Of a stretch of DNA of 64,000 nt, positions 25,247-36,556 are shown piece after piece. The stretch spans positions 620,001 to 684,000 of the forward strand of contig JBBMOL010000118.1 of assembly GCA_037954665.1 (NCBI GenBank), in the 5' to 3' direction. The notes under the pieces were generated by a model that worked only from the letters and a program-made list of their open reading frames with translations, did not search any database and was not told the origin of the DNA. The translations under genes and the position numbers were made by a program. The first letter of the stretch is position 1. Each line of letters opens with the position of its first letter. The DNA is from Laguncularia racemosa (taxonomy: Eukaryota; Streptophyta; Magnoliopsida; Myrtales; Combretaceae).

Positions 25247-25513
25247 AAGAGCTGAATAGCCAATACCTACGATTGGATTTGGAAATCGCTACGCCGACAT
25301 GTGCCATGCCACCCCCCAGACACATCATCTTTTCTTTCCAATAAAACAGAGTACAAAGCATATGGGCGAAGCAAACAAAATTGAATGGTCCCAAAAACCC
25401 TATGACGATTGGAACAGAACCATAGAAAAAAAGAAAAAGGTATAAAAGACAGACCCAAAAGGATAAATCCAATTTCAATTGATTAAACTGAATCCAACCT
25501 AATTGAATTCAAT
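25247..25513 (+). promoter_or_regulatory. Proximal promoter / 5' UTR of the NIPA gene
   Basis: The only host sequence between the MULE-1 terminus and the start codon, about 267 bp. No unambiguous TATA box was picked out; any more distal promoter must lie within or beyond the transposon. Confidence 0.4.
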
Positions 25514-28500
25514 ATGAGTTTGTCTACGGATAATCTAAAAGGTGTGATTTTGGCTTCGTTGTCAAGTGGATTCATTGGAGGGAGTTTTATCATCAAGAAG
25601 AAAGGTTTAAGAAGAGCAGCTGCTGTTTCAGGTGTCCGAGCTGGTAATATTATCGGTTTTTATTGAATTCTGTGTTGTTGTTGTGATTTTACAAAATGGG
25701 TATCTGAATTTCTCAATTGGGCTGTTATAAAATAGTTGAAGTTTTGATCTTTTGCAGGTGTTGGTGGTTATGCTTATTTAATGGAACCTCTCTGGTGGTT
25801 GGGCATGATCACCAGTAAGTTTCCCGATTTGTTCAAATTTTAGGGATTGCATTGAATTTCTAGTTTTTGTTTGATCATTGAATAATGAAAATTAGCAACA
25901 ATATAATACTGACGGAACTTCATATCTGGAGTTTCTGAATTCTGTTTCCTAGTACAATTTGATAGTTGTAATCTTACCTGCACTTGGAAAGTTGTAACTT
26001 GGCTTATGAACTATAATGCCTATTGCCTGCATTTTAGAAAATGTTAGAAGTGCCTCTTGTTGGCATGAAAACCGAAATATTAGTTTAGTCTTTTACTTAC
26101 AATTCGCAGAAAACTTCTGGTTTTCTGATTTATGATGTAGTGATCGTTGGAGAGGTCGCAAATTTTATTGCATATGCCTTTGCGCCTGCAGTACTTGTCA
26201 CTCCTCTTGGTGCTTTAAGTATAATTGTGAGGTAGTTACAGCCTTCAGTTTCTTCTCATGCATTTGTTTTGCATTCTTAATGAGTTTTAGAGCATGTTAC
26301 TCTTTAGCTGACTTCCATATGTAATGCTTCTCATGTGATTTTTGTGTTCAGTGCTGTCCTGGCTCATTTCATCCTGAAAGAAAGATTGCACAAGCTTGGG
26401 GTCTTAGGTTGCATTATGTGCATTGCTGGTTCAGTAATTATTGTAATACATGCACCTCAGGAACGCCCTATCACTTCTGTTCAAGAAATATGGAGCATGG
26501 CAACTCAACCTGGTTAGTGATCATCCTTTAATATATATTTTATTCATGTTTTTAGTCCTCCATGAAATTCTGATGACTTATACTTGGTCTATTTTAGCTT
26601 TTTTGCTTTATTTAGGCTCAGTAATAGTGTTGGTTTTCATTCTGGTCTTTCACTTTGCACCAAGATGTGGACATACAAATGTGCTGATTTATATTGGCAT
26701 CTGCTCATTGATGGGATCTCTCTCGGTATGTTCAATCAATTGAACCCCTCATCTCTCTTTCTGACAGAATTCTTTACATCTAATGTTATAGTGTCAAAAT
26801 CTTATTTTTTGGTATTTGATCTAGTGTTTGCTTAATTTTGCTAAAAATTGGTATAGTAGGGAATGGGAAAAGATAGGGGAAAAATGAAATTTATCTCAAT
26901 TAACTAAGAAAAAAATCTTCCACTTATTTTCTTTTCCTGTTTTGCATACAAGATCACCAACATTTCAGAGGCGCGTATACAGCCTATTTTATTGTTCCTT
27001 TCCTCTCTTTGATGTACGAATGCATGATCCATGTTCAGGTGGTGAGTGTCAAAGCCCTAGGGACATCATTTAAATTGACTTTTGAGGGGAAAAATCAACT
27101 TGTTTACCCAGAAACTTGGTTCTTTATGGTGGTGGTAGCTACTTGTGTTATTACACAAATGAATTATCTCAACAAGGTTAGTTGCTGGCTTAATTAGGTT
27201 AGACTTCTTTCTTTTACTTGCTGTCTTGTTTTAGTACTACAAGTTCTGAGATGTTTTGATAATGAAATCTATAGATTTTAGGGGAGATGAATTGTATTAT
27301 TCTTCTCCTCATATGTCCAGTCTTGGCTGGAAAACTGTCGCGATTTCTATGTGTATAACTCATCAAGGTGCCAAAATACTCCTCGATACTCTTAAATTTG
27401 TTGAGTGAAGAGCAGCAGGTTAATATGATACTAGCTTCTTTTTCAGTCTTTTCTCACTCATTAACATGATCTTGTGAAAAACCATATGATATAAGCTGAA
27501 AGAATAATTGTGGAGTTTGTTTATGTTCTTGATGGCAAATTATTGTTTTTATTTGTGCTCTTTGAGGCAAGATTTGCATATCTTTGTTTTTTGGGTTGAT
27601 TCGTTTAAGTGAAAAGGCATGGGATATATTTTCCGTGGGAGAAAGCAGTCTTTGTTTCATATAAGATGATGCAACCTAGAATGTATGATAGCTTTGAGGA
27701 GGATGGAAAAAGCTCTTTGTATTGCTTTCTTTACATTTTTGTATGGTCTGTAGTTGATCGAGTTCCTTTTTTTAGTAGCTCAGTTCTTTAAGAGCCTTCT
27801 ATTCAGAAATTACTTGATACTCTTGATTTTGTTTGTAAAGATGCTTCTTTCTGTCTGTGGCTTAGTTCTTCCAGCTTAATGTTTCTTTGACATATAGATC
27901 CTTTCTTGTGATCTTGTTTGTTTAATTACAATTTCAGGCTCTGGATACGTTCAACACCGCAATTGTCTCACCCATTTATTATGTCATGTTCACAACACTT
28001 ACAATCCTTGCAAGTGTTATAATGTTTAAGGTATCACACGTTTGCAGGCAGTTATTATTCTCATGTACATTGTCTAGTGATAAGTTGAGGTTTCTTTGAT
28101 TCCAGGAGTCTTCACTATTTAGCTTTGCCTTACTCACTATTCCAGGAGTCTTCACTACATTAGTCTTCATTATTTGCTCTTATCCGGCATGATGATTACT
28201 GTCAGTCATATGGATGAGCTATTGGTAGATTGAGGTGCACCAACCAAGGTTGATATGTCGATGCATTTTTAGAAGATTGAAAAAATGATGCCATCTTATA
28301 TGCTCTGTACTAATAGGCATATATCCTACAAGTAAATTGTTGGACTGTAAGTAAAAATGATGTGACTGTAGGTTAAGGACTTAGCTATCTAACTAACTAG
28401 TAACCATGATGGAGCAACAGCATCTTATCACCTCTGAGCATGCCTATCCAACATATCCTTTGATGATTACTAAGGCAAAATAGAACTTTTTACAGTGGTG

Positions 28501-28863
28501 AGTAACACAATTAAGTAATATCCAGGATTGGGATGGTCAAAGTGGAGGAAGCATCATTTCTGAAATATGTGGCTTTGTTGCTGTGCTTTCTGGGACAATA
28601 TTGCTGCACTATACGAAAGATCTGGAGAGAAGTCCATCCTCTAGATGTAAGACATTTTATCTAGTTTTGTTATCTTCTTTCCTTATGAATTATCGATTTC
28701 TTCAGTGTATATTAAATTATTTGCAGTGAAAGCAAGCAACTACATGCCCTCATCCCCTTCTCTATCCACCCGTCTTTGCAGTGGAAGTGGGGACTCTAAA
28801 TATGATGAGGAAGACGCACCATCCTGTGAGGAAGTTTGTATCAAATGCCAAGAGGCGTACTAA
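25514..28863 (+). CDS. NIPA-family magnesium transporter (nine exons)
   Basis: Encodes a 351-residue member of the NIPA family (DUF803; NIPA/SPICT-like magnesium transporters of plasma membrane and endosomes). The protein begins MSLSTDNLKGVILASLSSGF and contains the family blocks KKKGLRRA, YLMEPLWWLGMI, FAPAVLVTPLGALSIIVSAVL, HAPQERPI, TQMNYLNK and ALDTFNTAIVSPIYYVMFTT, with about nine hydrophobic segments. Exons by GT-AG boundaries: 25514-25643, 25758-25814, 26141-26231, 26352-26512, 26598-26725, 27039-27176, 27938-28030, 28526-28646, 28727-28863; phases agree and the total is 1056 nt including the TAA. The start is the first ATG in frame and matches the usual N-terminus. The C-terminal tail is hydrophilic and acidic as in relatives. 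No disabling change seen. The MULE-1 end lies about 270 bp upstream. Confidence 0.93.
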
Positions 28864-29965
28864 AGGTTGAGAATAGGTCTGTTTGTTGTGATTATGCCTT
28901 AAGGAGAGTTGACAACACAGATGAATTCAAACAAGCAGTTGATGGTGACCCTTTGGTCCATGTTGGAGGCTTCTTCCCTTTCTTGATGATACTTCTACTG
29001 AGATTTGGCAAAGCATGAAGAATTTCGGGGCACATAGCATCTTGTTAGGAAAGATCCTAGCCTCCTCGAGATGTCATTTTTGTAGGCTGGTTTAAGACTA
29101 GTTACCTTGTACAGATTTCTTTTATGGTGTGAATATCACAGAGGAAAAAAACGGCAATGCTTGTAATTGTAGAGTTGGGTCTGAAAATACATGAACGCAA
29201 AAAAGAATGATTTGCTTGTAGTTCCAGTCCTCCTATTTACCTCTTCTCTTTTACACTTTTGTCTCTCGAATCCTATTTCTTTCAAGAGCTGCTTGATAGA
29301 AATTTAGAAGCCTATGCGTTGCAAAATCAGTCCATTTGATGAAAATTTCTAATGTATTACGTTACTTAGATTAACTTGAAAGCTAGTATGAATATAAATA
29401 CAAGGTCGGTCTCCTGAGATAATGAATAAAATGACGTAGATAATAAAGGGATCATATATTTAATAATTCCGATGCTCCCCAAGTAAGCATGCACTGAAAT
29501 AAGCTTTTCTCAAAGTACAGCAAGGCCATGCATTGGCTTATCCCCAAATCAACACCTACTCATTCCACAACGTAGGCTTTTGCTATCAGGGGGTCTAGGG
29601 TTAGAGGATGATGTGTAGCGTGGCATCGGGTGGGCAAGTCATTTTAGGTTAGATGAAAATAAAATATAAAAGCGAGAGAGCCCCCATATGGTTTTCCCTG
29701 CTAGAAAAGGTTCAGAAAGCCGACTATCAATTTCCCTGCTAGGGAAAAAAAAAAAAAAATTACCTGGCGATGGGCTGGTAAATGCTATCTTATGAGGTTT
29801 TAAAAAATTTTCAGACCAGAGCCCCCGTATGATTTTCGAAAAAATTCCTATAATTCTTATCAAACTTTACCGGGATACATATGCCCCATCAATCAATATC
29901 GGGCTTGATCGAGTCAAAGGACCCCATATAGCATGCTTTTTCAAGAGTTTCTACAACTTTACACT
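28864..29965. other. 3' flank of NIPA and unannotated DNA
   Basis: The first few hundred bases are probably the NIPA 3' UTR. A direct repeat of GAGCCCCC(A/G)TATG occurs near 29680 and 29820. No gene is supported. Confidence 0.4.
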
Positions 29966-29975
29966 CAATCTTAAC
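29966..29975. repeat. Left target-site duplication of MULE-2
   Basis: CAATCTTAAC, matched by CAACCTTAAC at 36547-36556 (9 of 10 identical). Confidence 0.75.
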
Positions 29976-30125
29976 GAGTTATGAACTTAAATATTGTAAT
30001 TTTAAAAAAATATTATGTAAATATTATACTTAAAATAATTATTCCTAAAATAAAATTCAAAAATATGAACGCTATTTGCGACTTTAGAATTAATAAAAAA
30101 ATTTAAATTAAAGACGTGGATGAAT
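29976..30125 (+). repeat. Left terminal inverted repeat of MULE-2
   Basis: Inverted match to 36395-36546, including the shared block AATAATTATTCCTAAAATA and the inner AAATTAAAG(A/G)CG(T/C)GGA. Confidence 0.82.
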
Positions 30126-30569
30126 TTTTTTTCTTATGTATCTACAAACCTATAAAAGTTGTGAAAAAATGTTTACTGCAAATCTATAAAATTATTATAA
30201 AAATACTACTGCAAACCTATAAAAGTAATACAGTAAATTCACACAGTATCATAACATATGATTTGTAATACATAGGAAAAAATTTATATCAACAATTTGT
30301 AATATAAACACGAATCCTCAATTCACATGTTTATATTTCCATATTTCAATTTCCTTTACAAATTTCACTCTATCTTATTACTTGTAAATTTTTGTTTCAC
30401 ATAGGTTTTACTTTGTTGAAATATGTGCGTGGAAACATCTTGATCAAGTTCTTAGCATGTTTTCTTAAGAAAAAATTATTTTAGTTACTATTATACTACT
30501 TCGGATAAATGTAAGGAAAAAAAGTGTAATTATATGTACTCCATAATTTTTATTGAAATAGTAGCTGTT

Positions 30570-31680
30570 GTTAATTAATTATTAATTAGTAATTAATTAG
30601 TTGTTAATATATAATTAATTAAGATTAGCAAATGAATTATGTTTATATGATATTATAATGTATTTTTGTAGACATAGTTGTTAAATTAAATTGTTGTTAA
30701 TTAACTGTTAATTAGTAGTGATTAGTCATTTATATGTAAGTAAATAATTATTAGAAAAATAATTAGTAAAAAATTTTGTGTTGATTGCAAATGTAAAATA
30801 TATGAATGGTTTTGTAAAATTAATTATAAAACTAAATAGTTATTAATGATCCATTAATTATAGGTAATTAGTCATTAATATATCGTTAATTAATTATTAT
30901 AAAATTAACTAGTGAAAAATTTTATGTTGGTTGCAAATGTAAAATGTTTGTATGATTTTGTAGAATTAGTTATAAAATTTAATAGATGTTAATTATCCAT
31001 TAATTAAAGGTGAAGTCATTAATATGTTGTTAATTAATTGTTATAAAATTAATTAGTGAAAAATTTTGTATTGGTTGCGAATGTAAAATATTTGTATGGT
31101 TTTATAGAATTAGTTATAAAATTAAATAGCTATTAATTATTTGTTAATTAAAAGTGATTAGTCGTTAATATGTCTTTAATTAATTGTCATAAAATTAATT
31201 AGTGAAAAAATTTGTGCTGGTTGCAAATATAAAATATTTGTATAGTTTTGTTGAATTTGTTATAAAATTAAGTAGTTATTAATTATCCATTAATTAAAGG
31301 TGCTTAGTTGTTAATATGTCATTAATTAATTGTTATAAAATTAATTAGTGAAAAATTTTGTGTTAGTTGCAAATGTAAAATATTTGTATAGTTTTGTAGA
31401 ATTAGTTATAAAATTAAGTAATTATTAATTATTTGTTAATTAAAGATGATTAGTCATTAATATATCCTTAATTAATCGTCATAAAATTAAGTACTAAAAA
31501 AGTTGGTATTGATTGTATATGTAATATCATTATCTATTACTGTAAAAGTATGTGTAAACTTTAGTTGCTGTTAATTAACTATTAATTAGATAGTAAATAG
31601 TCACTAATCAATCGTAAATTAAGATATTGATGGCAACATGTACTAAACATTTTAATATATATTTTATTTTGCATAATAGA
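30570..31680. repeat. 146-bp AT-rich tandem repeat array in MULE-2
   Basis: The landmark GTTAATTAATTGTTATAAAA and close variants start at about 30739, 30885, 31029, 31175, 31321, 31467 and 31613, i.e. spacings of 146, 144, 146, 146, 146 and 146. Seven to eight units, outer ones more diverged. Each unit also has TTAGTGAAAAATTTTGTGTT and a GCAAATGTAAAATATTTGTA block. Confidence 0.88.
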
Positions 31681-31859
31681 TGGAGTCTGGACTTTTCGAT
31701 TCTTTAGTTTTGATGCAGCAAATGAGACATTGATCATAGGCCATCTAGGATAGAGAGGTAAATGACCATTCACTTATTAATTAGTTAATGTTGCATTAGG
31801 AATAGTAAAACATTTCATGTGTTATTGATATAAGATCAAGCAACCCTCGCTATTTAATG

Positions 31860-33000
31860 ACATAAGTTGTCACTCTATTGTGACGAGCGTGCCATCCCCC
31901 ATAAACTTTGAATTGCGCCATACTTGCATTTGGCTGAATTTGAAGGTACGAGCCGCCTATCGTACATACCCTTGGATTTGCATATGATTACAACATTGGT
32001 AAAGCGATGGCAGCCAGAGATGCACACATTCTACATGCTAACGGGGGAGTTTACTATTACCCTACAGGATGTAGAGATCCAGTTAGGGCTCCCCGTAGAT
32101 GGTCAAGTATTTACAAGGAGTAGTTGCTTAGATTGGGGAGCAATATGTGAAGAATTGTTGGGGGCGAAGCTGAGGCTTAGTGGTAGGGGGGGCTGCATTT
32201 GTATGATATGGCTCTATGATATGTTCTAGATGATTCCACTTGACGCTGATGTTAAGCAAATCCATCAAGTTATGAGTGCATACATAATGTAGCTGTTGGG
32301 GGGATTTATCTTTGTCGATAAATCCAATGCCCTAGTCCACGCAATGTGGTTACTTTTGTCGGAGCATTTCGATATTGCTGAGACGTATAGATGGGGGTCT
32401 ACATGTTTGGAGTGGTTGTATTGCTAACTTTGTGTTGAGTCATCACATTTGACACACGAGGTTGGAGGGGTTGCCATTTTGCTATAGGTGTAGGCTTAGG
32501 ATAGATTTCCCTACATCATACCCTTTAGCTAAGATGAACTATTTATAGAAGCTGAATGTCCACTGGCGGCATGTTGAAACATAAGGAGTGACATGTAATA
32601 TTACCCCACCCACGTTGTCAGCACACATCAGGATGAGTTAAATAGATAGAACATGTTATAGGTACTTTAGTAACCTATTTTTTTCCTTGCAATTAATCAT
32701 ATTGATCATTTAAAGTCAATATAATTTCCTATTTTCAGGTTGAATGGGAGTTGTACGATGAGAATTTAATTAATCTCCTACTTGATTTCTGTAAAGCTGG
32801 CACACACATTTGGATAGCTTGAGTGCCACTGACTTATTTCCACATTATTGAGTAGGATTTCCTAGACCAAGTGGCCAGGGAATTTGGTAGGTTCTAATAT
32901 ATCCCATAACATGAAATTAACTCGTGGGGGCGGATTGATGTTGATTGGACGGTCCAGCATACAGTGTATTTAAACATGTGAGAATAGCGGGTCGGTCAAG
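31860..33000 (+). pseudogene. Plant mobile domain (PMD) pseudogene in MULE-2
   Basis: The frame opened at about 31924 reads LAEFEGTSRLSYIPLDLHMI, ALVERW-like LVKRWQPEMHTF, then GEFTITLQDVEIQLGLPVDG, the PMD signature. The same frame continues past a stop at 32228 with SAYIM-stop-LLGGFIFVDKS, then WLLLSEHFDIAETYRWGSTC and later VWA-stop-DRFP, all PMD landmarks, so decay is mainly by nonsense changes rather than frameshifts. It is convergent with the transposase on the other strand. Ends are approximate. Role in the element is unknown. Confidence 0.72.
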
Positions 33001-33269
33001 TTGTTCTTATGGAGGGCCCTAGTGGTGTGCATGACAATTACCTACAATGGTATAGATTAATCAGTAGGTGATACATTGGACACATGAGGGTAGTTCTTGG
33101 ATTTCTGGTAAGTATGATTTGCATCAATACTCCGTAATGTCAAAATAATTACATGATTGTGTCAAATTTAATTTACGTTTTGTTCATACTTATAAGGTGA
33201 CACGTTGCGATAAATCTACTTATCGTTGGATGTAGAAACGATCGTGAGAATAATTGGTCAGGGTCTTGA

Positions 33270-35440
33270 GTTTATGCTTCACCCGGGGGGGTACGCTGTA
33301 CTTGTAATCGCAATAGCAGAATACCCAAGAGGAGGCACAACTGATTCATTTGCCATATTCTTCAATGCCTTTGTATGCTTTTGGATGAAGTACCTCACAT
33401 AATTGTAGAATCTCTTCTTCACCAAAATAGTCACAAGTAACCCTCGAGCCCTCTTCAACACAGAATTGTAGCTTTCAACAACATTGGAGGTCATATATCT
33501 AAACCGATAGCAACCGTCATGAACTAGCATCTACATATCCAATAGCGCGTCCTCAAACTAGTCCAACGCATTCGGCTTAATAATCCCCACCCACTCTATC
33601 ATATAATTCAACTTGCAAGATTATGCTTGCAACCCGGCATATTTGACCAATCTTTTGCACTTGGTGTTTTTATGTGTCGAGTTAAAGTTGCTCGTAATGT
33701 GTCGGAGATAGAAGCGCCACATCGCAAATGAAGGCCGCCATCCATTTGCTTCTTCTTGAACTGCTGATCTAATGCCTACGAATCTATTTGATATGAGGTA
33801 AATGGTTTCACGACCTTCACGGTCGCTGACAACATATTCCTTTAATTTCATCAAAACCAACCCTATGTCTCAACTGTCTCTTGATTAACTAGAGCGAATG
33901 CTAGCGGAAGTGTATGATTGTTGCCATCAACGTCACAAGCAACTAGCAACTTGTGAGTGTACTTCCCATACAGAAAAGTGGCATCAATGGTAATGACTTG
34001 TATAAGGAATCTCCACGCTGCGATGCACAACCCAAATGCTTAGAATACTTACTTCAAAGCAGACACATTAGGGGTACTCGATTTGCTTCACCCCCAATCT
34101 ATTCATGTTTTAGGATTTGTATTTTCTATTACATTGAGAAGTTTAAGCAGTTCATTGGAAGACTTCTCCTAGCTCCTATACACATGCTTGATAGCCGGTT
34201 TCTTTTCTTCCCAAACTCGTCTCATGATGATCTTATAGCCAAATTCCTGTTTGACAACAGAAGTCAGCTCGGCCACCGTCATATTAAGATTGTCCTTAAG
34301 AAGATTTAAAAATTGGCTAGTAAGGATATTGCAATCCAATTATGGGTGATCTTGACTAATCAACGAGTTATTGCATGTGTGTGGATCGTCACCATGAGTA
34401 TGCCCTCTAACTCCTTCTTTTGAGCCCAAAGCCTCCATTTACAACCATTGTCCCTTCTTAAACAATAAATAGACCATAATAGTGGACTAGACTTTACAAC
34501 AGTGAAGTTGCAATGGTTCTTCACATGGTAAAACTTCACTGCTTGAATCACATATGGTTTTATTCCGAATCTCATGTCCTTGTAGAAATCACTACTACTC
34601 CTCGGACCACTGCAAATATTAGTTTGCTCCTACTTAAAATAAATGTAACCACTATCACCTCCAAAATTGTAGTATGGAACATGATCTTTAATTGCCATGG
34701 TTCAGCCTACTCTGATCGATATATTAGCTTTCTCGAGTGGGTATGTACGGTTAGAGAGTCTTCTTCAGGTACTTTATCTCCCTCATTCTCACTTTCCTCA
34801 TTTTCCTCATCAAAACTCTCCTTATTATCGCTACTCTCCTCTTTAACACCCATTCCACCATTAGTATCAGTTGGAGCCTTTGCTCCCACATGTTTAGTCG
34901 CTGTAATACTAGAGTAACTACTCTATCCATTTCATCTTCATCATTTACTTCCATTAAGGTTGGAATTGAGGGTTGAAATGTTGATGGCTCAGGCTACATT
35001 TCTGCAATGTCATGTGGCGAATGTGGCTGATTGCTTATATCAAATGTCTACCTTATCGAAGCGCCCCCCCAAATTGTCAGAAATTCTGATGTATAATTGT
35101 TATATGCTATGATATCCATATGATTTAGCCGTTTCAATAAAATTTTCAACATCTTCGTCATTTCTGATTGCCATCAATGCATAACATGTATTGCGCTCAT
35201 GGAACATAGGATGCCTGTAAATTATCTTAACCCTTACTTCAGTTGGATCGACTTTGATGCTATGACATTTTCTATATAAAAATTCGTTGTAGTTGACATT
35301 TTTCTTCATTTTCAACTTCTTTACTGAATCCCTATCATATTCCGGCCCCTAGTTACCAACCATAATATTTCCAAATGCATAGATTATCAATTTCACGTAG
35401 TCAGTCATTCTTTCCCTATCCATAGTATATATAAATTATG
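33270..35440 (-). pseudogene. Mutator-like transposase pseudogene, MULE-2
   Basis: Minus strand, N to C. An N-terminal segment (from about 35420; IIYAFGNIMVGN, then MKMKKNVNYNEFLY in 35315-35100) parallels MULE-1. An acidic linker lies at about 34950-34700, and a MuDR DNA-binding domain at 34575-34360 (KSSPLLWSIYCLRRDNGCKW, then HTH). The first catalytic Asp block is TIDATFLYGKY near 33997-33965, followed by LLVACDVDGNNHTLPLAFAL. The second catalytic block is LISNRF near 33800, where related proteins have Asp for Asn. The Glu block is YMTSNVVESYNSVLKRAR at about 33490. Several stops and frame changes separate these pieces. The zinc-knuckle/SWIM C-terminus is absent, as the PMD gene begins opposite. 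Confidence 0.75.
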
Positions 35441-35464
35441 AGCTTAAAAAAAAATGACAATTTC

Positions 35465-35915
35465 CAATAACAACATTATAAAAATTTGCAAAAAAAAAAA
35501 AAAAAATTCGTAACATTTGAAATTTTAATTTTTTCCCCCATCATTTCTAGATGAATTTTTTTTTAAAATTTTTTAGATGTTATTTTTTAATAACATTTTC
35601 GCTGTTAAAATTTTAATAATTTTCATGTCATTTTGTAACACTATAAAAATTATTTCACATTCTAGATTTTACAAATTTTCATCAAAATTTTCTTTTATAT
35701 TTTCAATAACAACATTCTTAAAATTTGCACACAAAAAGAATTCCGTATCATTTCTAATTTTAATTTTAATTTTTCTTCCATTATTTTCAAACAATTTTTT
35801 TTCTAAATATTTGTCCGAAATTATTTTTTAATAATAATTTTTCTGCTAAATATTTCAATAATTTCCGTATTATTTTATAATGCTATAAAAATTATTCCAC
35901 ATTCTATATATTTCA
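35465..35915. repeat. Duplicated segment, period about 239 bp, in MULE-2
   Basis: CAATAACAACATT begins at 35465 and again at 35704. Each is followed by TAAAATTTGCA, a poly-T/A-rich stretch, TTTTTAATAA and ACTATAAAAATTATTYCACA. Two diverged copies, no coding content. Confidence 0.65.
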
Positions 35916-36394
35916 CATTTGTCATAACAACAAATCCTCATTCTAATACAAGAATTAACATCACATGTTATGTATTACAACATCTATGTAAATCATATAT
36001 AACAAATTACAAACTAATAATAAGTAGTAACATTTTCTATAAAAAATAACATTACAGTAATATTTTCCTAAAATATTACATCAAACACAGATAAAAAAAC
36101 TTCAACCTTAAAAAAAAAAAAAGAATCACAATTAATTATTTGTTGAGAAAATGCTTAGATCTGGATAAATTGCTTCAAATCCTTCATTTACTATGCATAA
36201 TCACTTCTTCTTTTTCTTCCTGCGTGTGAACGGGAGAAAAAATAGATTTGATATGACTAGTTTATTTTATTTTTATGGAAAATTTTAATCTGTTACTATA
36301 TTTATATTTTTTATTTTGTGTATTGTTATCTCATGATTTTTTCTTTTAGATCTACGGTCAATGTAAAAAAGAATAAAAAATTGGATGGTGGGAT

Positions 36395-36546
36395 TGAAGT
36401 GAAGTCCGCGCCTTTAATTTATTTTTTTTATTATTCCTAAAATCACAAACAGTACCCGCGTCTTCGAAACCTATTTTAGGAATAATTATTGCAGGTATAA
36501 TATTTACGTAATTTTTTTTAAATCATAATATTTAAGTACATAACCC
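36395..36546 (-). repeat. Right terminal inverted repeat of MULE-2
   Basis: Partner of the left repeat at 29976-30125, followed by the target duplication at 36547-36556. Confidence 0.82.
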
Positions 36547-36556
36547 CAACCTTAAC
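36547..36556. repeat. Right target-site duplication of MULE-2
   Basis: CAACCTTAAC, partner of 29966-29975. Confidence 0.75.

Larger units (their letters stand above)
29976..36546. mobile_element. MULE-2: defective Mutator-like element with PMD gene, complete ends
   Basis: The left end (GAGTTATGAACTTAAATATT) and the complement of the right end (GGGTTATGTACTTAAATATT) are terminal inverted repeats matching for about 150 bp. Direct flanks CAATCTTAAC (29966-29975) and CAACCTTAAC (36547-36556) differ at one base and fit the 9-10 bp target duplication of Mutator elements. Contents: 146-bp tandem repeats, a PMD gene on plus, a transposase on minus, a 239-bp duplicated segment. Length 6571 bp. Both genes are interrupted. 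Confidence 0.88.

Noticed and set aside
30570..31680. CRISPR-like array
   Set aside because: Units are contiguous 146-bp AT-rich repeats without short direct repeats and unique spacers, and the genome is a plant.
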